Origin: Candidatus Aalborgicola defluviihabitans
GTDB lineage: Bacteria > Pseudomonadota > Gammaproteobacteria > Burkholderiales > Burkholderiaceae_C
Direction of reading: 5' to 3'
DNA: 64,000 nt
Assembly: GCA_016705575.1 (NCBI GenBank)
Contig: JADIXX010000008.1
Span: 496,001-560,000 of the forward strand
Of this stretch, positions 49,122 to 57,933 are shown piece after piece. Position numbers and translations under genes: made by a program. Below the pieces are notes generated by a model. It made no database searches. It worked only from the letters and a program-made list of their open reading frames with translations, and was not told the DNA's origin. Position 1 is the first letter of the stretch, and each line of letters begins with the position of its first letter.

Positions 49122-49874
49122 GTGAGAATCGCCCTGCTATCCGATATCCACGCCAACATCCAGGCGCTGGACGCCTGCTTGGCCCATGCCCGCGCTCAGC
49201 AGGCAGAGCGCTTTGTTTTTCTGGGTGACATGGTGGGCTACGGCGCCGATCCGGGTGCTGTGGTGGAGCGCATCATGCGTCTCACCGAGGAAGGCGCCAT
49301 GGCCATCCAGGGCAACCACGATGCCATGGCCATCCAGCCCCCGGCGGAAGTGCGCACCGTGGGCGACAGCACTGCCGCCTGGACGCACCGCCAGTTGACG
49401 CCCGCGCAGCGCGAGTGGATGGCCAAGCTGCCGCTAACCCTGCAGCAGAACAACGTGCTGTTTGTGCACGCCAGCGTCAACGACCCCGAACTCTGGCGTT
49501 ACGTGTACGACCAACGTGCCGCCAAAGCCAGCCTGGACGCCGCAGCCAGCTGGCCCGACGTGCGCTACGTATTTGGCGGCCATGTCCATCTGCAAACCCT
49601 GTACTACCGTGGCACGGGCGATGGCCTGATGGCCTTCGCACCCCAGCCCGGCATCGCCGTTCCCGTACCCAAGCACCGCCAATGGCTGGGTACGGTGGGT
49701 TCGGTGGGCCAGCCCCGTGACGGCGACACCCGGGCCATGTACAGCCTGTTGGATACCGAGCGCGCGCAGCTCACCTTTCACCGCGTGGCGTATGACCACT
49801 TTGCCGCTGCCTCCGCCATTCGCCGCACGGGCCTACCCGACTTCTTCGCCGACCGCCTGGAGGTTGGCCGATGA
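49122..49874 (+). CDS. Metallophosphoesterase (calcineurin-like)
   Basis: 250 residues. Metal motifs are all present: SDIH (D8, H10), FLGDMVGYG (35-41), QGNHD (64-67) and FGGHVHLQ (about 148-155). YfcE/Icc-like enzymes of this form hydrolyse phosphodiesters or phosphoproteins. The start is GTG at 49122 with CAGGAG seven nt before. Its TGA overlaps the ATG of the following kinase (ATGA), so phosphoesterase and kinase are made together. This pairing suggests it could reverse the kinase reaction. Confidence 0.87.
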   Translation: MRIALLSDIHANIQALDACLAHARAQQAERFVFLGDMVGYGADPGAVVERIMRLTEEGAMAIQGNHDAMAIQPPAEVRTVGDSTAAWTHRQLTPAQREWMAKLPLTLQQNNVLFVHASVNDPELWRYVYDQRAAKASLDAAASWPDVRYVFGGHVHLQTLYYRGTGDGLMAFAPQPGIAVPVPKHRQWLGTVGSVGQPRDGDTRAMYSLLDTERAQLTFHRVAYDHFAAASAIRRTGLPDFFADRLEVGR

Positions 49875-51400
49875 AACTGCTGGAAACCGGAGCCGTGGTA
49901 GACGGTTTCACCATCGACGACTGCATCCACTCCGGGGGCATGGCCCACATCTACCGCGTGCACTATGCCGACGGCCAGCGCGACCCCGGCTTTGCCATGG
50001 CCATGAAGGTGCCGCGCATGACAACGGGCGACGGCGCCGAGAACATCGTCAGCTTTGAGATCGAATGCCAGATCATGCAAGTGCTGCAAGGCCACCATGT
50101 GCCGCGCTTTGTGGCTGCGGGTGACTTGTCGCGCCTGCCCTACCTGGTGATGGAATACGTCACCGGCGAGACCCTGGACCACTGGCTGGACGCCGAGACC
50201 CCGCCCAGCGTGGAGCAAATCGCCTGGCTGGGCAATGCCATGGCGCGTGCCGTGCATGCCCTGCACCAGCAAAACACGGTGCACCTGGACCTGAAACCCG
50301 CCAACGTGCTGTTTCGGGGCGACGGCACGGCGGTACTGCTTGACTTTGGCCTGTCCTACCACGCGCACTACCCAGATCTGCTGGCCGAACAGTTGCGCAA
50401 AGCCGTGGGTTCGCCCGCCTGGATCGCGCCCGAACAAGTGGTGGGCGTGCGCGGTGACCCGCGCAGCGACATCTTTGCCGTGGGCGTGATGCTGTACCAG
50501 TTGTGCACCGGAAAATTGCCGTTTGGCGCCCCCCAGACCACGGGTGGGCTGCGCCAGCGCCTGTGGGTAGACCCGGTGCCACCCCGCAAACTCAAGCCCG
50601 ACCTGCCCGAATGGTTGCAAGAGGTGGTGATGCGCTGTCTGGAACCGGAAGCCGCCCAGCGCTACCCATCGGCCGCCCACTTGGCGTTTGATTTGAGCCA
50701 CCCGGAACAAATCACCATCACCGAGCGCGGAAGCAACACCACCGGCACCAATTTCCGCACCCACTTCAAACGCTGGATCAAGGCTGCGGGCATGCACTAC
50801 AAGCCCAGCCCCATGGCATCACGGCAGATCCAGGAAGTACCCATCGTCATGGTGGCCATACCGCACAAGGATGTGAGCGACGTCACGCTGTATTCACTAC
50901 GCCAGGCGGTGGCGCGCTCGTTGGGCACGCGACTCGGTGCCCGCCTGGCCTGCGTGACTGTCATCTCGTCGGGTCTGACCAGTTCTTCGGAAGAGGAGAA
51001 AAGCGAGACCAACGTGCACCGGCGCTACCTGACCATGTTGCGCCAGTGGGCCCAGCCGCTGGACCATCCGGGCCACCAGACCTCATTCCATGTGCTGGAA
51101 ACCGGCGATGTGGCGCAGGCCTTGCTGGAGTATGCGCGTGGCAACAACGTCAGCGTCATCGTGATGGGCGCAGCCACGCACGGCCTCAAGACCCAGCGCT
51201 TTGTGGCCACCGTGCCCATCAAGGTGGCCATGGATGCACCCTGCACCGTCATTCTGGTGAAGCAGGCGCTGCCATTTGAGGCACTGGCAGACGGTGACTC
51301 CCAAGGCAACCCATCCAGTACCAAAGGCAACACGGATTCAGATGGAGACGCCGATTCCGCTGCCGCCCTGTATGGCGACGGCATGTGGCCGCTGGGATAG
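49871..51400 (+). CDS. Ser/Thr protein kinase fused to a UspA domain
   Basis: 509 residues in two parts. An N-terminal Hanks-type kinase (1-290): glycine-rich IHSGGMAHIYRV, the ATP-site lysine in AMAMKVPR (K46), catalytic loop HLDLKPANVLF (138-148) and metal site LLDFGLS (158-160), APEQ, and SDIFAVGVMLYQL. The HLD replaces the commoner HRD. A linker leads to a UspA-like universal stress domain (about 322-466) with VSVIVMGAATHGLKTQRF and CTVILVKQ, and an acidic low-complexity tail. No membrane segment: a cytoplasmic kinase, perhaps sensing nucleotide through UspA. It overlaps the phosphoesterase gene by 4 nt. Confidence 0.87.
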   Translation: MKLLETGAVVDGFTIDDCIHSGGMAHIYRVHYADGQRDPGFAMAMKVPRMTTGDGAENIVSFEIECQIMQVLQGHHVPRFVAAGDLSRLPYLVMEYVTGETLDHWLDAETPPSVEQIAWLGNAMARAVHALHQQNTVHLDLKPANVLFRGDGTAVLLDFGLSYHAHYPDLLAEQLRKAVGSPAWIAPEQVVGVRGDPRSDIFAVGVMLYQLCTGKLPFGAPQTTGGLRQRLWVDPVPPRKLKPDLPEWLQEVVMRCLEPEAAQRYPSAAHLAFDLSHPEQITITERGSNTTGTNFRTHFKRWIKAAGMHYKPSPMASRQIQEVPIVMVAIPHKDVSDVTLYSLRQAVARSLGTRLGARLACVTVISSGLTSSSEEEKSETNVHRRYLTMLRQWAQPLDHPGHQTSFHVLETGDVAQALLEYARGNNVSVIVMGAATHGLKTQRFVATVPIKVAMDAPCTVILVKQALPFEALADGDSQGNPSSTKGNTDSDGDADSAAALYGDGMWPLG

Positions 51401-51492
51401 TTTCACTACCGGGGCTTCAAATCCTCGTCAGGTCGCCCTGCGCGGCCAATCCTTGCGACAATGCCCCTCATCTATACAAAGAGGGGTTGACC

Positions 51493-51684
51493 ATGAAGGG
51501 CAATGTTGCAGCCATCGTGCTGATCGTACTGGGCGCTTTTTTTCTGCTGACCAACTTGGGGCTGCTTAATGTCAGCCTGGCGGCACTGCTCAAGACCTGG
51601 TGGCCACTGATTCTGATTGCGGTGGGCCTGGCGATGATCGTCAAGCGCACCGATACCAGAAGCACCGATGCCAAAAAGGACTGA
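51493..51684 (+). CDS. Small DUF5668/LiaI-like membrane protein
   Basis: 63 residues with two hydrophobic helices (AAIVLIVLGAFFLLTNLGLL and WWPLILIAVGLAMIV) and a basic-polar tail. The LGLLN...LLKTWWPLILIAVGL pattern is that of LiaI/LiaF-type TM regions. AGAGG precedes the ATG at 51493. Its TGA overlaps the next ATG (TGATG), so it is coupled to srkA. It lies between two stress-type kinases. Confidence 0.7.
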   Translation: MKGNVAAIVLIVLGAFFLLTNLGLLNVSLAALLKTWWPLILIAVGLAMIVKRTDTRSTDAKKD

Positions 51685-52730
51685 TGCGCCACGCCTTTGA
51701 CGCCCTGACTCCCGACGCGGTGCTGGACGCGCTGGACAGCGTGGGCCTGCGCGGCGATGGGCGCCTGACCGCCCTGTCCTCCTACGAAAACCGCGTCTAC
51801 CAGGTGCAACTGGAAGACGGCAGCGCCGTGGTGGCCAAGTTTTACCGGCCCGAGCGCTGGAGCGACGCGCAGATTCAGGAAGAGCACGACTTTGCCGCCG
51901 AGCTGATGGCGGCTGAGATTCCCGCCGTCGGCCCACTCAAACTGCAAGGGCCAGACGCCGCCGGGCCGCAAACCCTGCACCACTTTGGTGGCTTTGCCTT
52001 TAGCGTCAGCCCGCGCCGTGGCGGACGCCCGCCTGAACTGGACGATGGCGAGGTGCTGGAGTGGATAGGCCGTTTTCTGGCGCGCATCCACACCGTGGGT
52101 GCGACCCGCCCTTTTGTCACACGGCCTCGCTTGGACGTGCACAGTTTTGGCACGGAATCCATGCAGTGGCTGTTGGAGCACGACAAAGTACCGCTGGATG
52201 TGCAATCGGCTTGGACCAAGGTTTGCACAAACGCTATTGATTTGGTAGCTGGTTACGCAACGTTGACGAGGGCTAGTGGCCTAAATGATGCCAAAGAATC
52301 TGGTATCCGCATCCTGCGCCTGCACGGCGACTGCCACCCCGGCAACATCCTGTGGACGCCCACCAACGCCCTACAGGCCGCTGGCCCCGGCCCGCATTTT
52401 GTGGACCTGGACGATGCCCGCATGGGCCCCGCCGTACAAGACCTGTGGATGCTGCTCAGCGGTGACCGCCAACAGCGCACACGCCAGTTGGGCATGCTGG
52501 TGGATGGGTATGAGCAGTTCCGCGACTTCAACCGCGACGAGCTGGTGCTGATTGAGCCGCTGCGCACGTTGCGCCTGATCCACTACAGCGCCTGGCTGGC
52601 CCGCCGCTGGGACGACCCCACCTTTCCCGTCAACTTTCCGTGGTTTGGCTCCAGCGACTACTGGCAGGGCCAGGTGCAGATGCTTGAAGAGCAGATCGAG
52701 GCGATGCAGGAAGATCCGTTGATCGTGTGA
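51684..52730 (+). CDS. srkA: Stress response kinase A with an in-frame repeat insertion
   Basis: 348 residues, YihE/SrkA family (aminoglycoside-phosphotransferase-like Ser/Thr kinase). Marks are LSSYENRVYQVQLEDGSAVV, VAKFYRPERWSDAQIQEEHD, the catalytic LRLHGDCHPGNILW (about 212-225) and the metal site HFVDLDDARMGPAVQDLWML. Just before the catalytic loop, DNA 52232-52281 is a copy of the dispersed repeat read in frame as NAIDLVAGYATLTRASGL; this adds about 10-15 residues relative to the family. The catalytic residues are intact. The ATG overlaps the stop of the LiaI-like gene. Confidence 0.9.
   Translation: MRHAFDALTPDAVLDALDSVGLRGDGRLTALSSYENRVYQVQLEDGSAVVAKFYRPERWSDAQIQEEHDFAAELMAAEIPAVGPLKLQGPDAAGPQTLHHFGGFAFSVSPRRGGRPPELDDGEVLEWIGRFLARIHTVGATRPFVTRPRLDVHSFGTESMQWLLEHDKVPLDVQSAWTKVCTNAIDLVAGYATLTRASGLNDAKESGIRILRLHGDCHPGNILWTPTNALQAAGPGPHFVDLDDARMGPAVQDLWMLLSGDRQQRTRQLGMLVDGYEQFRDFNRDELVLIEPLRTLRLIHYSAWLARRWDDPTFPVNFPWFGSSDYWQGQVQMLEEQIEAMQEDPLIV
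52232..52281 (+). repeat. Dispersed repeat, copy 13, inside srkA
   Basis: CGCTATTGATTTGGTAGCTG, then GTTACGCAACGTTGACGAGG and GCTAGTGGCC. It is read through without a stop in the srkA frame. Second case of a copy inside a coding region. Confidence 0.85.
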
Positions 52731-53623
52731 CCGCCCAGCCCACCATGAAGGCCCTATCACCAAAAACCCAGCACCAACCGCGCTTGAATATCGTCGGTGC
52801 GGGGCGCGTGGCGCAAACGCTGTCGCACCGCTGGCACCAGCAGCGCAGCTTTGTTATTCAGGATGTGCTGACCACGTCGCTGGCCAGTGCTCAAACGGCG
52901 TGCGGCGTGATTGGCGCGGGGAATGCGGTCGCTCAGATGGATGCCCTGCGCGATGCCGAGGTTTGGATGCTGGCCGTGCCCGATGCCCAGCTGGCGGCCT
53001 GCGCGCAGGCACTGGCAACTGCCCGCTCGGTAGTCGGCTCGCCTGCCGCACACCCAGCTCCCATCGCTTTCCACTGCAGTGGCGCACAAGGCGCTGCCAC
53101 GCTGGCACCCCTTGCGGCGCTGGGCTGGCGGGTGGCCAGTGCCCATTGCATTTTGAGCTTTGCATCGGTGAGCGCAGCGCTGGAGCAATTTCCCGGAACG
53201 CCCTGCGCGCTGGAGGGCGACGCGTCGGCCTGCGACACACTGCGAACAGCATTCACCGCCATTGGCGCGCATTGCTTTGATGTGGCCAGCAGCGACAAGC
53301 TGCTCTACCACGCAGCAGCTGTGTTTGCCACCAACTTTCTGCCAGTGTTGCAGGCCACGGCCGAAGACCTGTGGCAGTCCACCGGCATGCCAACAGAGCT
53401 GATTCCCCATCTGCGCGCCACGCTCTTGCGCAACGCCGTGGCCAACATCACCGCGTTGGGGCCGCAAGCTGCGTTAACCGGCCCGGCTGCGCGGGGCGAC
53501 ACCGCCGCCATTGCGCGCCAGGGGGCGGCGGTTACCGCGTGGGATGCACCAACCGGTGCGGCCTATGCAGCGCTCAGCGCGCTGGCGCTGCGGCTGGCGG
53601 CCAAGATTCCGGGGAATCCCTAG
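52727..53623 (+). CDS. Rossmann-fold DUF2520 protein (predicted oxidoreductase)
   Basis: 298 residues. An N-terminal dinucleotide-binding domain (LNIVGAGRVAQTLSHRW) and a C-terminal DUF2520 domain (FHCSGAQGAATLAPLAALGW, CILSFASVSAALEQFPGTPC, LYHAAAVFATNFLPVL, AALTGPAARGDTAAIARQGA). The layout resembles ProC/ketopantoate reductase-like NADP enzymes, but the substrate is unknown. The start is a GTG overlapping the srkA stop (GTGA); an ATG at 52745 is an alternative. Confidence 0.8.
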   Translation: MTAQPTMKALSPKTQHQPRLNIVGAGRVAQTLSHRWHQQRSFVIQDVLTTSLASAQTACGVIGAGNAVAQMDALRDAEVWMLAVPDAQLAACAQALATARSVVGSPAAHPAPIAFHCSGAQGAATLAPLAALGWRVASAHCILSFASVSAALEQFPGTPCALEGDASACDTLRTAFTAIGAHCFDVASSDKLLYHAAAVFATNFLPVLQATAEDLWQSTGMPTELIPHLRATLLRNAVANITALGPQAALTGPAARGDTAAIARQGAAVTAWDAPTGAAYAALSALALRLAAKIPGNP

Positions 53624-53630
53624 GGAAATT

Positions 53631-53680
53631 GGTCTCTAGCCCTCGTCGGCTATATATAAACAGCTATCGATTTGATAGTG
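53631..53680 (-). repeat. Dispersed repeat, copy 14, providing a stop codon
   Basis: Minus strand CACTATCAAATCGATAGCTG, then TTTATATATAGCCGACGAGG and GCTAGAGACC. The last codons (SNR) and the TAG of the PAP2 gene lie in it, next to the convergent DUF2520 gene. Confidence 0.83.
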
Positions 53681-54473
53681 AACTGGTTTGTGCCGCACGA
53701 TTCTGCTGCACAAAGCGCCACAGCGATGCCAGCACCACCAGCACCAGCGCATATTGCAGAGGTTGGTTTTCGTCGAAGTCCTGTGCCTCAGTCGCCAAAA
53801 AGTAGGCGCTAACAGCCACCAGCAACGCCACCAAACGCAGGCTCCAGGCTGTGGGTTGCAGGTGCTTGGTGTCCATACGCGCCAGCAGGCGCGTGCCCAG
53901 CATGCCCGCCAGCAGGCCCAGACTAAGGCCGACCACCACATCACCCGGCCAGTGCGCACCCACCGCAATGCGCGACAAGCCAGTACCCGCCGCCAAAACA
54001 AACAGCCACAGGTAGCGCTTGCGCCCTTGCTGCGGCAGGGAGAAGTAGATAGCCGATGCCACCGCAAAGGCGGTCAACGTGTGGCCCGATGGCATGGAAA
54101 CGTTATGCAGTGTTTCACCAACGATACGAATCTGGTCGTTGTCTACCAGGGCGGCAGGGCGTGGACTTTCGATCAGGCCCTTGCCAACGCGCGCAAACAC
54201 CACTGCAAAGGGTGCGGCGCACAACCAGGCCCACATCAGGCGCGGCGCCAGTACCAAGAGTGGTGCGGTCACCCCCAAAACAGCCCAGGCGTTGCCCAGC
54301 AGGGACAAACCGGTCCACACCGTTGCCGCCACGGGTGCGCACAGGTGGTTGATGGCCACAAACATGGCTGGCTCAAAGCGGTGCAGCCAAAGTGGCGCGC
54401 CCAAGACAAACAGCAGAACAGGCAGTAACCACAGGCGCAGGGGAATGGAGGAAACAGGCATCAGGATTCGCAT
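53664..54473 (-). CDS. PAP2-family membrane phosphatase
   Basis: 269 residues with about six hydrophobic helices. The three PAP2 motifs are present: KGLIESPRP, SMPSGHT and SRIAVGAHWPGD. Bacterial members remove phosphate from undecaprenyl pyrophosphate or lipid phosphates. The start at 54473 is placed 5 nt behind the glycosyltransferase stop, so the two are an operon and could cooperate in lipid A or lipid-linked sugar handling. The C-terminus LSNR and stop derive from a dispersed repeat. Confidence 0.87.
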   Translation of the reverse strand: MRILMPVSSIPLRLWLLPVLLFVLGAPLWLHRFEPAMFVAINHLCAPVAATVWTGLSLLGNAWAVLGVTAPLLVLAPRLMWAWLCAAPFAVVFARVGKGLIESPRPAALVDNDQIRIVGETLHNVSMPSGHTLTAFAVASAIYFSLPQQGRKRYLWLFVLAAGTGLSRIAVGAHWPGDVVVGLSLGLLAGMLGTRLLARMDTKHLQPTAWSLRLVALLVAVSAYFLATEAQDFDENQPLQYALVLVVLASLWRFVQQNRAAQTSSLSNR

Positions 54474-54478
54474 TGCAA

Positions 54479-55999
54479 TCAGGGACTGTGCAATTGGGGT
54501 TGTGGCTGGCCGGACCAGCCATGGCAGGCGTAGAAGCGGTAGGTGGCAATGGTGGCACCCAATCGCTGTGCGTCTTGCGTGGCCAGCAGGGTGCAGTCGG
54601 TAAACCCATGCGCCGCACCCAGCGGTACGGTGTAGGCCAATTGCGACCAGTCCACCAGCAGCGTATCGGCCCCGGCGGGCAAGTCGCCAGCCCACAGGTC
54701 GAACTGATCAAACCGGTCCTCCAGCACATGCACTGGCAAGGGGCGCGCATACCAGCCCAGGCGGCTGGCCAGGGTCCAGTTCTGTACGCTCACACTGTGC
54801 AGGCCTTGCTGTGCAGCCAGTGTGCGGGCCTGTGCACCCGCTTGTTCCCATCCATACAGATCGGCAAACGGGTTGGACGGTTGGGCGCTGTTGCCCTGGC
54901 CGTTGACGTTGGTGATAAAGGGTTGGCCAGCGGTGAACATCAGACCCAGCAAGGCGGCACTAACCGCGCCCTGCATAACCACTAACACTGCAATCAGGCG
55001 CCTGCGCCCATCCCGCACACTGCGGGCCAGCCCAATGCCGGCCATTGGCGCCAGCGCCACCCACGCCGGAGCCGTCCAGTGCGGCAGGCTGGTGCCGCCG
55101 CCGGCCAACACGGCCAGCACCACAAATGGAACGACAAAGAACCACGCTACAGGCCGCAGCGCAGGTACTACTCCACGGCGCACGCCAGCCCAGCCCCACC
55201 ACAGCAAGGGGCCATACGCCAGCACTTGCACCAGTAGAAACCGCACAACCTGCACGGCCCGCCAGCCCCCACCGGCCCCATGCTGGGCCTGGTAGGTGAA
55301 CGATATCCAGTGGTTGGTGTGGTTCCAGTACACCACGGGCAACACTAGTACCACGGCAATGACGACGGCCAGCCACGGCCAGAGGTTGCGAAGGAGACGG
55401 GCACCATGGGCCTGCAAGAGGCACAGCGCCACCGCCAGCGCGACAAATATGGCGGTGTACTTGCTCAGGCCCGCCAGCCCCAGCAGCAAGCCCAGCAGCA
55501 GCCAAGGCATGGGGCGGCGAACGGCGGCGACATCCATCAGGTCCAGGGTCAACCACATCACCGCCACAGTCCAAAATACCAGCAAGGTGTCGGGCAGGAG
55601 TCCAATGCCCAGCACATGCAGCAAGGGCGCAAAGGCCAGCACCAACACCGCCCAAAAGCCTGCACGCCCAAAGGCCAGCGGTTGCGCGCCAGCCTGCAAA
55701 CGTTCGGCCAGGCCATGCACCAGCAGTGCCGTGCCCAGCCACAACAGTTCGGGTAGCAACCGCAGTACCCAAGTGGGCGCGTGCACAGCCACCAGCGGCC
55801 ACTGTGCCCAGCCTACCAGGGGGGGATGGTCGAAGTAACTCCAGTCAGGGTGCGCTGCGTACAGGGCGTAGTGCGCCTCGTCCACTGACAGCCCCAGAGA
55901 CGCACCCAACACACCATGCAGGGCACAGGCCAAGGCCAGCAGCAGCCAGCTAGCGCGGGGCAGGTTCAGCAAGGGAGGGGTTGAGCGCAAGGGTGGCAA
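54479..55999 (-). CDS. ArnT-like membrane glycosyltransferase (GT-C fold)
   Basis: 506 residues with more than ten hydrophobic helices, a GT-C type enzyme. The catalytic aspartate-containing first loop is LSVDEAHYALYAAHPDWSYF followed by DHPPLVGWAQWP; RLLPELLWLGTALLVHGL follows. A C-terminal soluble domain starts near residue 400. Family members (ArnT/PMT) move aminoarabinose, mannose or galacturonic acid from undecaprenyl phosphate to lipid A or proteins; which one is used here cannot be told. The adjacent PAP2 phosphatase would recycle the lipid carrier. Confidence 0.84.
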   Translation of the reverse strand: MPPLRSTPPLLNLPRASWLLLALACALHGVLGASLGLSVDEAHYALYAAHPDWSYFDHPPLVGWAQWPLVAVHAPTWVLRLLPELLWLGTALLVHGLAERLQAGAQPLAFGRAGFWAVLVLAFAPLLHVLGIGLLPDTLLVFWTVAVMWLTLDLMDVAAVRRPMPWLLLGLLLGLAGLSKYTAIFVALAVALCLLQAHGARLLRNLWPWLAVVIAVVLVLPVVYWNHTNHWISFTYQAQHGAGGGWRAVQVVRFLLVQVLAYGPLLWWGWAGVRRGVVPALRPVAWFFVVPFVVLAVLAGGGTSLPHWTAPAWVALAPMAGIGLARSVRDGRRRLIAVLVVMQGAVSAALLGLMFTAGQPFITNVNGQGNSAQPSNPFADLYGWEQAGAQARTLAAQQGLHSVSVQNWTLASRLGWYARPLPVHVLEDRFDQFDLWAGDLPAGADTLLVDWSQLAYTVPLGAAHGFTDCTLLATQDAQRLGATIATYRFYACHGWSGQPQPQLHSP

Positions 56000-56089
56000 T
56001 TGGCAAATTGAAACCCCCGCAGTCTAAAGGAACCGGTGGGACCGGTTCAGCGCCATGAAACGCGGCGCAGTGGGGAAACTACAAACCGC

Positions 56090-57034
56090 CTACGGCTTGC
56101 GGGTACGCTGCTGGTAGGCCAGCAATTCGCCCACAAAGCCGCGGCGGAAGGCCACCACGCAGACAACAAAAATGACGCCGATGATCACCGTGACCCAGGA
56201 ACCCACGCGATCGGCCAGGTAATTTTGCAGCCCGATGATGGTGAAGGCCCCGAGAACCGGGCCAGCAAAAGTGCCCATGCCACCCAACAGCGTCATCAGT
56301 ATCACTTCACCCGACAGGGACCAGTGTGCGTCGGACAGCGTCGCGAACCCCAGCACCAACGTCTTCATGGAACCCGCCAGACCGGCCAGCCCTGTGCTGA
56401 GCACATAGGCCAGCAGTTTGTACTTATCCACGTCATAACCCAGCGAAATGGCACGGGGCTCGTTCTCGCGGATGGCTTTGAGCACCTGCCCATAGGGCGA
56501 ATGGACCACGCGGATGATGAATGCAAACACAGCCACAAAAACCGCCAACACCACGTAGTACATCACCTTGTCATTGAGCAGGGGAATCAGGCCAAACAGG
56601 GTTCCACGGGGCACACCCTGCAGGCCGTCTTCGCCTCCGGTGAAGGGTGCTTGCAGAAACAGGAAGTACAGCATCTGCGCCATGGCCAGTGTGACCATGG
56701 CAAAGTAAATACCCTGGCGCCGGATGGCAATCAGCCCCACCAACAACCCGGTGCTTGCGGCGATGAGGGTGCCCCCCAGCACACCAGCCTCTGGGCTCCA
56801 ACCGGCGGTGCGCACCAGCCAGCCCGTGCAATATGCAGCGGCGGCGAAGTAAGCCGCGTGGCCGAACGACAGCAAGCCGGTAAACCCCAATAGCAGGTTA
56901 AACGCGCAGGCAAAGATGGCAAAGCACAGGGCCGTCATTATGAAGATCGGGTACAGGCCAATAAATGGCGCGGCCACCAGAATCGCCAGACCGGCAAACC
57001 AGGCCAGACGGCCAAGACGGGGGTCGAGCGTCAT
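56090..57034 (-). CDS. livM: Branched-chain amino acid ABC transporter permease LivM
   Basis: 314 residues, about 9 hydrophobic helices. Signatures are NLLLGFTGLLSFGHAAYFAA and the EAA-type loop RVVHSPYGQVLKAIRENEPR, SLGYDVDKYKLLAYVLS, plus GMGTFAGPVLGAF. It forms the membrane channel with LivH. Its ATG overlaps the livH stop by one base (TAATG). It is the last gene of the operon; 90 bp of unremarkable sequence separates it from the glycosyltransferase gene. Confidence 0.93.
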   Translation of the reverse strand: MTLDPRLGRLAWFAGLAILVAAPFIGLYPIFIMTALCFAIFACAFNLLLGFTGLLSFGHAAYFAAAAYCTGWLVRTAGWSPEAGVLGGTLIAASTGLLVGLIAIRRQGIYFAMVTLAMAQMLYFLFLQAPFTGGEDGLQGVPRGTLFGLIPLLNDKVMYYVVLAVFVAVFAFIIRVVHSPYGQVLKAIRENEPRAISLGYDVDKYKLLAYVLSTGLAGLAGSMKTLVLGFATLSDAHWSLSGEVILMTLLGGMGTFAGPVLGAFTIIGLQNYLADRVGSWVTVIIGVIFVVCVVAFRRGFVGELLAYQQRTRKP

Positions 57035-57918
57035 TACATTTCCTTCCCAAACAGACCAGCGGGCCGGATCATCAGAACGATGGCCATGATCACAAACACC
57101 ACAATGCTCGACGCTTCGGGATAAAACACCTTGGTCAGACCTTCAATAATGCCCAGCATCAGACCAGTCAGAATGGAACCCATGATGGAGCCCATGCCAC
57201 CAATCACCACCACGGCAAACACCACAATGATCAGATTACTGCCCATGAGCGGGTTGATCTGGATCACCGGCGCAGCCAGCACACCGGCAATCGCGGCCAG
57301 GCCGGAACCCGCTGCGTAGGTGAGCATCACCATCAGCGGGACATTGATGCCAAAGGCCTGCACCAGTGCGGGGTTTTCGGTGCCGGCACGCAAGTAAGAG
57401 CCCAGGCGGGTGCGCTCGATGGTGTACCAGGTGGTCAGGCACACGACCAGCGACGCCACAATCACAAATGCGCGGTAGTTGGGCAGCACCATGAAGCCCA
57501 GGTTGGTCGCGCCCTGCAACAGATCGGGCACGGGGTACTGCTGCCCCGAGACACCGAACTGGTCGCGAAAAACACCCTCGGCAATCAGCGCCAGACCGAA
57601 GGTCATCAACAGGCCGTAGATCGGATCGATCTTGTACAGCCGCTTGAGCAGCGTGCGCTCAATCAACACACCCAAGGCGCCCACCACCAAGGGGGCAATG
57701 ATGAGTGCCATCCAGAAGTTGAGGCCGGCGTATTCCATGCAGCCCCAAGCCACGTACGCGCCAATCATGTACAGCGCGCCGTGGGCAAAGTTGACGATCC
57801 CCAGCAGACCGAAGATCACCGCCAGCCCCAGGCTGAGCATGGCGTAAAAGGAGCCGTTCACCAGGCCCAGCATCAGCTGGCCCAGGAACGCTTGCAACGG
57901 TATGCCGAAGATTTCCAC
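57034..57918 (-). CDS. livH: Branched-chain amino acid ABC transporter permease LivH
   Basis: 294 residues. Marks are LMLGLVNGSFYAMLSLGLAV, IFGLLGIVNFAHGALYMIGA, RAGTENPALVQAFGINV and VVIGGMGSIMGSILTGLMLG. Inner-membrane permease partner of LivM. It follows the substrate-binding protein gene by 15 bp. Confidence 0.94.
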   Translation of the reverse strand: MEIFGIPLQAFLGQLMLGLVNGSFYAMLSLGLAVIFGLLGIVNFAHGALYMIGAYVAWGCMEYAGLNFWMALIIAPLVVGALGVLIERTLLKRLYKIDPIYGLLMTFGLALIAEGVFRDQFGVSGQQYPVPDLLQGATNLGFMVLPNYRAFVIVASLVVCLTTWYTIERTRLGSYLRAGTENPALVQAFGINVPLMVMLTYAAGSGLAAIAGVLAAPVIQINPLMGSNLIIVVFAVVVIGGMGSIMGSILTGLMLGIIEGLTKVFYPEASSIVVFVIMAIVLMIRPAGLFGKEM

Positions 57919-57933
57919 CGATTCAGTCCTTGC

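Noticed and set aside
51409..51431. CTACCGGGGCTTCAAATCCTCG, resembling the end of the dispersed repeat
   Set aside because: Too short and too diverged to count as a copy.
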